From Kineosporia sp. R_H_3 (GTDB lineage: Bacteria > Actinomycetota > Actinomycetes > Actinomycetales > Kineosporiaceae): a stretch of 35,829 nt of DNA. Under the pieces are notes generated by a model. The model was not told the DNA's origin and searched no databases. It was given only the letters and a program-made list of their open reading frames with translations. The translations under genes and the position numbers were made by a program. The DNA lies in NCBI RefSeq assembly GCF_002198675.1, contig NZ_MWLL01000234.1, positions 1 through 35,829 of the forward strand, given 5' to 3'. Positions 23,232-30,939 of the stretch are shown in pieces (position 1 is the stretch's first letter; every line of letters starts with the position of its first letter).

Positions 23232-23798
23232 TCAGTCGCGGACCCGGCCGTGCAGGCAGACGTCGTGGTGGACGACCGGTGCGTCCGGGCTCTCCTGCAG
23301 CGGCAGGAACCGGGCCCGCCGGCCCTCGATGCCGAAGCCGGCCCGCAGCGCCGTCCGGCAGGACGCCACGTGCTCGACGGCGTGGTCGAGCTGGACCCGC
23401 AGGACGTCGCCGCCGTCCGGGTCGAGCAGCCACTCGGTGTGCAGCCGCAGCGCCGTGCTGCCGATCCCGCGGCCGCGGGCGGCCGGCAGGACGGCGTAGC
23501 CGACGTCGCGGACCGAGAACGGCGGCGGCGGGCCGGGCCGGACGTCGATGTCCCCGAGCACCCGCGCCGGGTCGGCGTCGTCGACGACGGCGAGGCTCAG
23601 CGGCTCCGACCCGGGCTCGGCGGCGAGCGCCTTCTCGATCCGCTCACGCTGGGCGTCCAGGCCGCGCGGGCCCATCGGCGGCGACCAGCGCATCGACTCG
23701 GTGTCGTGGATCGCGAACCGCTGCTCGGCGTCCTCGGCGCGCCAGCGGCGCAGCCGGATGCCGTCGCGTGCGATGCCGTCGTCCGGCCAGGTGCCCAT
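23232..23798 (-). CDS. GNAT family N-acetyltransferase
   Basis: A 188-residue cytosolic acetyltransferase of the RimJ/RimL-like branch, transferring acetyl from acetyl-CoA to an amino group. It starts [19 protein letters not shown], the usual opening, and has [21 protein letters not shown], where R/A-x-G-x-G/A is the CoA pyrophosphate loop. [26 protein letters not shown] segment corresponds to the conserved N-x-A-S region, here with H at the usual Asn position. It is placed between pxpA and pxpB on the same strand, 37 bases after pxpA and 34 before pxpB, so it is probably part of that operon. Substrate unknown; an amino acid or peptide linked to glutamate metabolism is a guess from context. 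Confidence 0.88.
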   Translation of the reverse strand: MGTWPDDGIARDGIRLRRWRAEDAEQRFAIHDTESMRWSPPMGPRGLDAQRERIEKALAAEPGSEPLSLAVVDDADPARVLGDIDVRPGPPPPFSVRDVGYAVLPAARGRGIGSTALRLHTEWLLDPDGGDVLRVQLDHAVEHVASCRTALRAGFGIEGRRARFLPLQESPDAPVVHHDVCLHGRVRD

Positions 23799-23835
23799 CG
23801 CGCCAGTATCCCGCCGGGAGTCGGTGAGGGATCGC

Positions 23836-24624
23836 TCAGGGCGCGGCGAACGACCGGACGTCGACCCCGGCCGCCGCGAGCGCCGTCCGGACCGCGCGGG
23901 CCAGCCCGACCGCGCCCGGGGAGTCGCCGTGCACGCACAGCGAGCCGGGATCGACGGCGACGACCGACCCGTCGACGGCGACGACCTCGTGGTCGACGGC
24001 CATCCGGACGGCGCGGGCGGCGACCTCGGCGGGGTCGGTGACGAGGGCACCCGGCTCCGCGCGCGGCACGAGGGTGCCGGCGGGCGTGTAGCCGCGGTCG
24101 GCGAAGGCCTCGGCGACGACCCGGAGCCCGGCGTCCGCGGCGTGCCGGAGCAGCGCCGAGCCGGGCAGCCCGAGGACGGCGAGCGGGCCGCCCCAGGCCC
24201 GGGCGAGCGGACCGGCGGACAGCTCCGCGACGGCCTCGACCACCGCGGCGGCCTGCGCCTCGTGGTGCACGACCGCGTTGTAGAGCGCACCGTGCGGCTT
24301 GACGTAGGCCAGCGGGGCACCGGCCGCCGCGGCCAGCGCCGCGAGCCCGCCGACCTGGTACGCGACGTCGTCCCGCAGGTCGGCCGGGGCGACGTCGACG
24401 AACCGGCGGCCGAACCCGGCGAGGTCGCGGTAGGAGACCTGGGCGCCGAGCGCCACGCCGTGCCGGGCTGCCGTCGCGCACGTGCGGCGCAGCGTCGCCG
24501 GGTCGCCCGCGTGGAACCCGCAGGCGACGTTCGCGCTGGTCACGACCTCGAGCAGGGCGTCGTCGTCGCCGAGCGTCCAGCGGCCGAAGGACTCCCCGAC
24601 GTCGGCGTTCAGGTCGATGCGCAC
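23836..24624 (-). CDS. pxpA: 5-oxoprolinase subunit A (LamB/YcsF family)
   Basis: A 262-residue subunit of PxpABC. The sequence shows the family landmarks in order: [14 protein letters not shown] at the start, [14 protein letters not shown] (metal/substrate-site His and Asp), [44 protein letters not shown] and [11 protein letters not shown]. It is thought to perform the hydrolytic step after phosphorylation by PxpBC. The start is GTG 24624, with a GGGG run close upstream and only 34 bases separating it from the divergent membrane gene. It is the first gene of the minus-strand operon that continues with GNAT, pxpB, pxpC and a small membrane protein. Confidence 0.95.
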   Translation of the reverse strand: MRIDLNADVGESFGRWTLGDDDALLEVVTSANVACGFHAGDPATLRRTCATAARHGVALGAQVSYRDLAGFGRRFVDVAPADLRDDVAYQVGGLAALAAAAGAPLAYVKPHGALYNAVVHHEAQAAAVVEAVAELSAGPLARAWGGPLAVLGLPGSALLRHAADAGLRVVAEAFADRGYTPAGTLVPRAEPGALVTDPAEVAARAVRMAVDHEVVAVDGSVVAVDPGSLCVHGDSPGAVGLARAVRTALAAAGVDVRSFAAP

Positions 24625-24646
24625 CCCGACAGTGTGCCGCTGCCGT

Positions 24647-24652
24647 TACCGT
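24647..24652 (+). promoter_or_regulatory. Possible -10 box of a leaderless membrane-gene transcript
   Basis: TACCGT fits TAnnnT and ends six bases before the GTG at 24659, which has no Shine-Dalgarno. With only 34 bases between divergent starts, a leaderless mRNA is plausible. A convincing -35 box is not visible, so confidence is low. Confidence 0.3.
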
Positions 24653-24658
24653 CGCACA

Positions 24659-26026
24659 GTGCTCGCGCATGCCTTCGGTGAGAGGTACGACAGCCCGGTC
24701 CCGCTCAGCCTGTTCGTCCTCGGCGGCGCGCTCGTCGTCCTGCTGTCGTTCGCGCTCGTCTACCGGCGCGAGGTGGCCCCGGACGACACGGTGCGCGCCG
24801 ACGTCGTCGTGCCGCCGTCCGGGGGCCGGGTGCTGCCGGCGCTGTCGGTCGTCGTGCTCGTGCTGCTCGTGCTGTGCGGCCTGCTCGGCAGCCAGGAGGT
24901 GTCGGCGAACCTGCTGCCGGTCTTCTTCTGGCTCGTCGTGTGGGTCGCGCTGCCGCTCGTCGTCGGTGCCGTCGGGGACTTCACCGGCCCGGTCAACCCG
25001 TTCGCGGCGATCGCCCGCGCCGCCGGTGCCCCCGCCGTCCGCAAGGCCGTGCTCAACCGGACGGCGCCCCTGCCGTGGCCGCCCGCGCTCGGCTGGTGGC
25101 TCGCGGCCGGCGTCTACTTCGCCGTCGTCGTCAGCGAGCTCGTCCTCAACGAGACGGCGACGCTCCCCCGGGTCACCGCGACCGGGCTCGTCGTCTACGC
25201 GCTCGTCTGCGCCGTCGGCGGCATCGTCTTCGGCGCCGACGCCTGGAACGGCCGCGGCGAGATGTTCACCGTGCTCTTCGCGACGTGGGGACGGCTCGGC
25301 CGGTGGCGGTTCCGGGCGGGCGGCCGGCGCGGGTTCGCGGGCGGGCTCGACGTGCCGTTCGAGGCGTCCGCGAGCCGGGTCGTGGCCGTCCTGCTGCTGC
25401 TCGTGTCCGTGTCGTTCGACGGGCTGCTCTCGACGCCGCAGTGGGGCACGTTCACCGGGGCCTTCCCGGCCGGGGTCGCCCCGGGCAGCGCGGGCTACGA
25501 GGTGTTCGCGACGGGCACGTTCGCGGTGCTCACCGCCGTGACCCTCGCCGTCTTCGGCGCGTTCGCGGTCGCCGCCGGCCGGGCCGGGGCGCACACCGGC
25601 ACGACGACGCTGCGCGCGCTCACCGGGCTGCTGCCCTCGCTGCTGCCGATCGCCTACGGCTACCTGCTCGCGCACTACCTGCAGTACGTCGTCGTCAACG
25701 GCCAGCTCCTGCTGCCGCTGCTCGGCAACCCGGTCGGCTCGGACGCCTGGCCGCTCTCGCTGCCCTACCCGTTCAACGACGACTACGTCGTCTCGACGGC
25801 GCTGCTGCCGACCGCGGTGATCTGGTACGTCCAGATCGTCGTCATCGTCGTCGCGCACGTCGTGGCCGTCGTCCTCGCGCACCGGCACCTCGGGCGCACG
25901 GCCTCCACCGTCGCGCTCGCCCGGCGGTCGGAGTGGCCGTGGCTGGCGGCGATGGTCGGCTACACGATGCTCAGCCTGTGGCTGCTCGCGCAGCCGCTCG
26001 TCGAGCACTCGGGCGGCTCGGCGTGA
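24659..26026 (+). CDS. Fenitrothion-hydrolase-type multi-pass membrane protein
   Basis: A 455-residue integral membrane protein with about ten hydrophobic helices. The opening HAFGERYDSPVPLSLFVLGGALVVLL and the later WLVVWVALPLVVGAVGDFTGPVNPF resemble the actinobacterial membrane family commonly labelled fenitrothion hydrolase, after one organophosphate-degrading member. The natural role of the family is not established and I would not assume pesticide hydrolysis. Further conserved-looking parts are SFDGLLSTPQW, PIAYGYLLAHYLQYVVVNGQ and YPFNDDYVVSTALLPTAVIWYVQI, with His and Asp residues near the membrane that could bind metal. Start GTG 24659 was chosen because homologues begin close to this HAFG segment; longer readings run into pxpA. 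Its stop overlaps the next gene in GTGA. Confidence 0.82.
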   Translation: MLAHAFGERYDSPVPLSLFVLGGALVVLLSFALVYRREVAPDDTVRADVVVPPSGGRVLPALSVVVLVLLVLCGLLGSQEVSANLLPVFFWLVVWVALPLVVGAVGDFTGPVNPFAAIARAAGAPAVRKAVLNRTAPLPWPPALGWWLAAGVYFAVVVSELVLNETATLPRVTATGLVVYALVCAVGGIVFGADAWNGRGEMFTVLFATWGRLGRWRFRAGGRRGFAGGLDVPFEASASRVVAVLLLLVSVSFDGLLSTPQWGTFTGAFPAGVAPGSAGYEVFATGTFAVLTAVTLAVFGAFAVAAGRAGAHTGTTTLRALTGLLPSLLPIAYGYLLAHYLQYVVVNGQLLLPLLGNPVGSDAWPLSLPYPFNDDYVVSTALLPTAVIWYVQIVVIVVAHVVAVVLAHRHLGRTASTVALARRSEWPWLAAMVGYTMLSLWLLAQPLVEHSGGSA

Positions 26027-26640
26027 CACTCGCACCGGTCCGCTCCCCCGGCGTGGGCTCCGCCGGCGTGCGTGCCGCCGCGCCGGCGGTCGCGCTCGTC
26101 GCCGGGCTCGCCGGTGCGCTCGCCGTCCGGCTCGGGGTGGCCGGGGACGCGGGGGTGCGCAGCGTCCGGGCCGGCGCCGTGTTCGCGGTGCTCCTGCTCG
26201 CGGTCGTCGTGCTCGCCGACCGCCGCGAGGCGCTGCGGCCCGGGCCGTGGCGGCGGCAGGTCGCGCTCGGCGGGCTCGGCACGCTCGCGCTGTGCGTCGT
26301 CCCGCTCGTCGTGCACCTCACGACGGACGGCGGCGCGCTGCCCGCACGCGACTTTCCGCTCTGGGCGCTCGTCGTCACCGCGGTGGCCGTCACCGAGGAG
26401 ATGCTGCTGCGCGGCGTGCTCTGGACGGCCCTCGACCGGTGGGCCGGCGAGTGGGTCGCGCTCGGCGTGACGACGGTCGCCTTCGGGCTGCTCCACGTGC
26501 CCCTCTACGGTTGGACCGTTCTCGTGCTCGACCTCGTCGTCGGGCTCCTGCTCGGAGGGGTGCGGATGGTGTCCGGAGGCTGGGGCGGTCCCGCGGTGGC
26601 ACACACGCTCGCCGACCTCGCCGGGTGGTGGCTGCGGTGA
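26023..26640 (+). CDS. CPBP family intramembrane glutamic protease (CAAX protease/bacteriocin-processing type)
   Basis: A 205-residue membrane protein with about five or six helices. It has the three motifs of the Abi/CPBP family: EExxxR as E125-E126...R130 (TEEMLLRGVLW), FxxxH as F154...H158 (FGLLHVP), and a late His, H194 (AHTLADLAG), where Asp takes the place of the common Asn. All catalytic residues are therefore present. The start GTG 26023 overlaps the upstream stop, and its own stop overlaps the next start in GTGA, so three genes form one coupled unit. The substrate may be one of the neighbours, for example the anchored protein encoded next; this is inference. Confidence 0.9.
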   Translation: MTLAPVRSPGVGSAGVRAAAPAVALVAGLAGALAVRLGVAGDAGVRSVRAGAVFAVLLLAVVVLADRREALRPGPWRRQVALGGLGTLALCVVPLVVHLTTDGGALPARDFPLWALVVTAVAVTEEMLLRGVLWTALDRWAGEWVALGVTTVAFGLLHVPLYGWTVLVLDLVVGLLLGGVRMVSGGWGGPAVAHTLADLAGWWLR

Positions 26641-27467
26641 CGGCGCCGGCGCTGACGTTCCGCAGCCGCCGGCGCGGCTGGGTCGTGCTCGTCGCGGCCC
26701 TGCTCGCCCTCGGGGCGACGGTCGCCGTCCGGCCGCCGCACGCGCCGCCGCTCTACGACGGCATCGGCTTCCCCGACGAGCCGTACCGCTGGGTCACCCC
26801 GCCGCCCGGTGAGTCGAAGGCCGCGGCCGCGGCGACGCCGGCCCGGGCGACGATCCAGGTCACGCCCGGCGACAGCGGTGCGGTGAGCGAGGCGTCCCGC
26901 GGGTTCAGCAGCGAGCAGGGTCCGCAGGTCGCCTTCTCCGTGGCCGAGGGGGCCTTCGCCGCGCCGGCGAAGACGACGTCCATCGACCTCATCGCGACGC
27001 CGAAGGCGGCGCCGAAGCCGTACGGGGACGGCGGCACGATCGTCAGCAACCTCTACGAGTTCTCGGCCCTCGCCGACGGCAAGGACGGCGCCGAGGTGCC
27101 GCTCGCCGCGGGAGCGGCCTTCATCGTCAACCTGCGCGCGGTGCGCCAGACCACCCAGACCGTCGTCCTGTGCACGTGGGACGGCACGGCCTGGAACCAG
27201 GTCGTCACCCGTCAGGTCGGCACCGAGATCTACGCCGCCCAGCTCTCCACGCTCGACCCGATCGCGCTCGTGCGCCTCGACCAGGGCGTCCAGGCGACCG
27301 TGGCCGCGCCCGAGCCGAGCAGCGACGCCGCGGCCCCGGCCGGCGACCCGGCCGCTGACGCGCCGTCCGGCACGAGCAACCGGACCCTGCTGCTCACCGT
27401 CGGCGGGATCGTCGTCCTGCTCGCCGGGGCGCTCCTCGTGCTCCGGCGGCGCACCGGCGACGACTGA
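26637..27467 (+). CDS. Unrecognised membrane-anchored extracytoplasmic protein
   Basis: A 276-residue protein with an N-terminal membrane segment (WVVLVAALLALGATVAV, about 14-30), a large extracytoplasmic part and a C-terminal membrane helix (LLLTVGGIVVLLAGALLVL) followed by RRRTGDD. The exported part has PPLYDGIGFPDEPYRWVTPPPGE, a motif seen in actinobacterial exported proteins of unknown function, and a beta-rich middle (VSNLYEFSALADG, LAAGAAFIVNLRAVRQ, VVLCTWDGTAWNQV). An Ala/Pro linker precedes the anchor. The single Cys and two-anchor topology are notable. GTG 26637 overlaps the protease stop. Position directly after a CPBP protease suggests a possible substrate or partner. I cannot assign a family. 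Confidence 0.82.
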   Translation: MTAPALTFRSRRRGWVVLVAALLALGATVAVRPPHAPPLYDGIGFPDEPYRWVTPPPGESKAAAAATPARATIQVTPGDSGAVSEASRGFSSEQGPQVAFSVAEGAFAAPAKTTSIDLIATPKAAPKPYGDGGTIVSNLYEFSALADGKDGAEVPLAAGAAFIVNLRAVRQTTQTVVLCTWDGTAWNQVVTRQVGTEIYAAQLSTLDPIALVRLDQGVQATVAAPEPSSDAAAPAGDPAADAPSGTSNRTLLLTVGGIVVLLAGALLVLRRRTGDD

Positions 27468-27484
27468 CCCCGTGCCCCACGGCG

Positions 27485-27520
27485 GGGCTCACGGCCGGGC
27501 TCACGGCCGGGCTCACGGCC
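27485..27520. repeat. Three tandem 12-bp repeats at a convergent junction
   Basis: GGGCTCACGGCC occurs three times in exact tandem between the stops of two convergent genes, with partial units on both sides. A short hairpin CCGTG-CCC-CACGG (27470-27482) precedes it and may terminate the plus-strand transcript. No T-run is present. Confidence 0.85.
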
Positions 27521-27524
27521 GGGG

Positions 27525-28691
27525 TCAGACGCAGCCGACCCAGCTCGGCGGCCACCACCAGACGCGCACGCACGTGGGCGACGACGGGTCCTCGACCGTG
27601 ACCAGGACGCCCGCCGACCGGCTCGCACCCCGGCCGTCGGTCACCGTGTAGGTGAACGCGTCGGTCCCGGTGAAGCCCGGACGCGGTGCGTAGGTGCACG
27701 AGCCGGACGGCGTGCAGCGGACGGTGCCGTTCCAGGCCCGCCCGGCGGACGTCACGGTGAGCGGGTCGCCGTCCACGTCGGTGTCGTTGGCGAGGACGTC
27801 CGCCGTGACCGCGGTGCCCTTCGTCGTCGTCCAGGCGTCCGCCCGTGCCCGCGGCGCGTGGTTGGGGGTCGTGGGGGTGCTCGGCGGGGTGCCGACCGGG
27901 GTGACCGTGAGCGTGACGTCCGCGTCGGCGGAGCCGCCGCGGCCGTCCGAGACCGTGTAGCCGAAGGTGTCGCTCCCGCTGAAACCGGCCGCGGGGAGGT
28001 ACCGGCACCGACCGGCGCCGGAGCAGTCCACCGTGCCGTGCGCCGGGCGGGACCGGACGGCGACGCCCAACGGGTCGGCGTCGGCGTCCGTGTCGTTGGC
28101 GAGGACGTCGAACGTCACCGCGGTGCCCTGCACGGTGACGACGGCGTCGGGCGCCGCCACCGGTGCGCGGTTCGGCGGCGCGACCGGCGTCACCGTCACC
28201 CGGACCGCGCCCGAGGCGACGCCGCCCCGGCCGTCGGACACCGTGTAGGTGAAGGAGTCCTCGCCGGTCGCACCGGGGTCCGGGGCGAAGGTGCACTGCC
28301 CCCAGGGCAGGCACGAGACGGTGCCACGCTCCGGATCCGTCGCCGACGTGAGCGTGAGCGCGTCGCCGTCCGGGTCGGTGTCGTTCACCGTCACGGAGAA
28401 CACCACCGTCGTCCCCTCGGGGGTCACCACGGTGTCGGTGACGGCCGTCGGCGGGCGGTTCTGCGGCGACGGTTCGGCGGCGGACGACGGTGCGGCCGTC
28501 GGCAGCGCGGTCCCGGCGGCGGTGAGCACCGCGGCCGCACCTGCCGCCAGGAGCCGGGCCCGCCGTCGTGCGGGCCGCCGTCCGGGCCGTCGTCCGGGCC
28601 GTCGTCCGGGTCGTCCGTCCACTGCCCACGCTGCGCGACCGTGCACCTGGACCGCCCACCTTCCTGTCGACACCGTCGTCGGGCAGGACAC
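27525..28691 (-). CDS. Secreted protein with three Ig-like (Big_9/cadherin-like) repeats
   Basis: Up to 388 residues. An Arg-rich N-terminus with three GRRP units leads to a hydrophobic signal segment (LLAAGAAAVLTAAGTALPTA) and a likely cleavage before AEPSPQ. Three repeats of about 90 residues follow, each with the pattern N-x-A-P, V...GT.V...VL.NDTD.D.DPL, G.V.C....C.Y.P, F.G.D.F.YTVSDGRGG. This is the tandem Ig-like fold common in bacterial surface proteins, with a Cys pair inside each repeat. After the last repeat comes a Trp-rich tail CVRVWWWPPSWVGCV bounded by cysteines. The start is uncertain: GTG 28691, 28646 or 28622 all keep the signal peptide. Likely roles are adhesion or carbohydrate/surface binding, by family only. 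Confidence 0.85.
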   Translation of the reverse strand: MSCPTTVSTGRWAVQVHGRAAWAVDGRPGRRPGRRPGRRPARRRARLLAAGAAAVLTAAGTALPTAAPSSAAEPSPQNRPPTAVTDTVVTPEGTTVVFSVTVNDTDPDGDALTLTSATDPERGTVSCLPWGQCTFAPDPGATGEDSFTYTVSDGRGGVASGAVRVTVTPVAPPNRAPVAAPDAVVTVQGTAVTFDVLANDTDADADPLGVAVRSRPAHGTVDCSGAGRCRYLPAAGFSGSDTFGYTVSDGRGGSADADVTLTVTPVGTPPSTPTTPNHAPRARADAWTTTKGTAVTADVLANDTDVDGDPLTVTSAGRAWNGTVRCTPSGSCTYAPRPGFTGTDAFTYTVTDGRGASRSAGVLVTVEDPSSPTCVRVWWWPPSWVGCV

Positions 28692-28762
28692 CAGGAGGCG
28701 GTCACGGCGCGGTCACCACCGGGTCACCGGACGCCGTCGGTGCGGTGTGGAAGGGTGCGGCC

Positions 28763-30910
28763 ATGACCGATCCGGGCCCCACCCCCCTGACCGATGACAC
28801 CCCCGGGCTGCGCTGGGGCGTCCTCGGCACCGGCGGCATCGCCCGGGCCTTCGTCACCGACCTCGCCAACCTGCCGACGCACTCGGTGGTCGCCGTCGGG
28901 TCGCGGACGGCGGCCGGCGCGGCGGCGTTCGGCGACCGGTTCGCCGTCCCCCGGCGCTACGACTCGGTGGCAGGGCTCGTCGGCGACCCCGACGTCGACG
29001 CCGTCTACGTAGCGACCCCGCACCCCGCGCACGCCGAGGGCGCGCTCGCCGCGGTCGCGGCCGGCAAGCACGTGCTCGTCGAGAAGGCGTTCACCGTCGA
29101 CGCGGCGCAGGCGCACGCGATCGCCGACGCCGCCCGCGAGGCCGGGGTCGTCGTCCTCGAGGCGATGTGGACCCGGTTCCTGCCGCACACCCTGCGGATC
29201 CGCGAGCTCATCGCGGCCGGCGCGATCGGGGAGGTCCGGACCCTCGTCGCCGACCACGGCCAGTGGTTCGCGCAGGACCCGACCCACCGGCTCTTCGACC
29301 CCGACCTCGGCGGCGGCGCGCTGCTCGACCTCGGCATCTACCCGGTCTCGTGGGCGTCGATGATCCTCGGCGCGCCCTCCCGGGTCACCGCCGTGAGCGA
29401 CCCGGCGTTCACCGGCGTCGACGCGCAGACGTCGGTGATCCTGCAGTACCCGGGCGGTGCGCACGCCGTGCTCACGACGACGCTCGAGGCGCTCACCCCG
29501 CGCCGGGCCTGGATCTCCGGCACCGAGGGCACGATCGAGGTCGACCCGACCTTCTACGCCCTGACGTCGTTCACCCTGACCCGGCGCGACGGGCACGTCG
29601 AGCGCTACGAGACGCCGGCCGAGATCGTCGGCGGGCGCGGGGACGGCGGGGGCAAAGGGCTGCGGTTCGAGGCCGCCGAGCTCGCCCGCTGCGTCGCCGA
29701 AGGGCTCACCGAGAGCCCGCACCTGCCGGTCGCCGAGACCGTGGCGATCATGGAGACGATGGACGAGATCCGGCGGCAGATCGGGCTCGTGTACCCGGGT
29801 GAGGAGCCGGGCGGCCCGGCGGTCGTCGACGGCGGGGAGATCCTCACCTGGCAGTCCGGTCCGGACGACGTCGACCCGTACGAGGAGGTGTTCGTCCGCC
29901 TGCTCCGCGGGCTCGGCCTGGGGCACCTCCTGGAGGCCGGCTGCCTGACGTTCGTCGCGGACGGCAGGCGGGACGAGGTGCTCGCCGCCTTCGGGGCCGA
30001 CCTGTCGTCACCCATGACGGTCGAGGAGGCCGGCCTCGCGATGGTGGACGCGGTGTGCGTCCTGGCGACGCGCAGCGGCGTGGTCGTCGCCGAGGCGAAC
30101 GGGTACCAGGGCTCGCGGCCCGAGGTGCTGCGGCAGGTGGGTGCGGCCGGGCGGGCGGCGAGCATGTTCTGGAACGTCAACGCCGTGACCCGGCTGACGC
30201 TCGTCGAGGACGGCGCCACGGTCGGCTCCGAGGAGCTCATCGGGCTCGAGGAGCAGCCGCGGCCGGACCTGCCGGCGGACCTGCTGCCCGCGCTCCTCGA
30301 GGCCGTCACCGGCGACACGAGCGCCGTCCCGGCCGGGATCGAGGCGGCGGCGACCTGGGCCGGCTTCGACGTGCTCGAGGCATGGTTCGACGAGGACACG
30401 GTGGTCTACCCCGTGCTGCCGGTGGCCGAGGACTTCCGCCCGGCCTCCCCCGAGCACACGACGCTCGCCTGGTCGATGGCCGACCTCGTCGCCCGCGTCG
30501 TCGCCGCACCGCCGGCGACCCAGCGCGCGATCGCCGAGTGGGCGGCCCTCGACCGGCTCGCCGCCGCGGGTCTCGACGGCGACCCGGCCGTCGCCGCGGT
30601 GACGTCCGGCTTCGGCACCACGGCCGGCGGGCCGCTGCCGACGTTCGAGCCGGTGGCCGCGCTGCACGAGACGCTGCGCCGCGAGGCCGAGGTGCTCCGC
30701 CGCACCGACCCGTCACGGCACGGCGGCGAGACCGGTCCGGACCTCGCCCGCGCACACGTCCGGCTCGCCGCGCTGGAGACGCTGCGGCACGCGTGCTGGC
30801 CGGTGCCCGTCGAGGCCGCGATCGGGGCGCTCGAGGGCGTGCTCCGCGGCGGGGCGGACGAGCACCGCGCGCTGCGGGAGGTGCGGCTGCTGCTCGACCG
30901 GGCGGGGTGA
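28763..30910 (+). CDS. Gfo/Idh/MocA oxidoreductase fused to a DUF6461-like domain
   Basis: A 715-residue cytosolic protein. Residues 1-345 are a complete NAD(P)-dependent oxidoreductase of the dihydrodiol-dehydrogenase-like branch: Rossmann motif GVLGTGGIARAF (about 13-24), VEKAFT with the conserved Lys108, EAMWTRFLP, and GGGALLDLGIYPVSWA. Its normal end IGLVYPGE falls at about residue 347. The frame then continues without stop through a short linker into a DUF6461-like domain at about 366-550 (LLEAGCLTFVADGRRDEVLAAFGAD and GSRPEVLRQVGAAGRAASMFWNVNAVTRL), and ends with a helical region of about 160 residues. ATG 28763 is the natural start of the oxidoreductase. The combination is unusual. It may be a real fusion or a lost stop between two adjacent genes. 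Substrate unknown. Confidence 0.87.
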   Translation: MTDPGPTPLTDDTPGLRWGVLGTGGIARAFVTDLANLPTHSVVAVGSRTAAGAAAFGDRFAVPRRYDSVAGLVGDPDVDAVYVATPHPAHAEGALAAVAAGKHVLVEKAFTVDAAQAHAIADAAREAGVVVLEAMWTRFLPHTLRIRELIAAGAIGEVRTLVADHGQWFAQDPTHRLFDPDLGGGALLDLGIYPVSWASMILGAPSRVTAVSDPAFTGVDAQTSVILQYPGGAHAVLTTTLEALTPRRAWISGTEGTIEVDPTFYALTSFTLTRRDGHVERYETPAEIVGGRGDGGGKGLRFEAAELARCVAEGLTESPHLPVAETVAIMETMDEIRRQIGLVYPGEEPGGPAVVDGGEILTWQSGPDDVDPYEEVFVRLLRGLGLGHLLEAGCLTFVADGRRDEVLAAFGADLSSPMTVEEAGLAMVDAVCVLATRSGVVVAEANGYQGSRPEVLRQVGAAGRAASMFWNVNAVTRLTLVEDGATVGSEELIGLEEQPRPDLPADLLPALLEAVTGDTSAVPAGIEAAATWAGFDVLEAWFDEDTVVYPVLPVAEDFRPASPEHTTLAWSMADLVARVVAAPPATQRAIAEWAALDRLAAAGLDGDPAVAAVTSGFGTTAGGPLPTFEPVAALHETLRREAEVLRRTDPSRHGGETGPDLARAHVRLAALETLRHACWPVPVEAAIGALEGVLRGGADEHRALREVRLLLDRAG

Positions 30911-30939
30911 GGCCGCCGCCCCGGGTCAGAGGTGGCTGG

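Noticed and set aside
24659-26026. Pesticide-degrading function for the fenitrothion-hydrolase-type gene
   Set aside because: The family name comes from one member; nothing in the sequence or neighbours supports organophosphate hydrolysis as the natural role.
27485-27520. Tandem repeats considered as a CRISPR array
   Set aside because: Units of 12 bp follow each other directly with no unique spacers and no cas genes are nearby.
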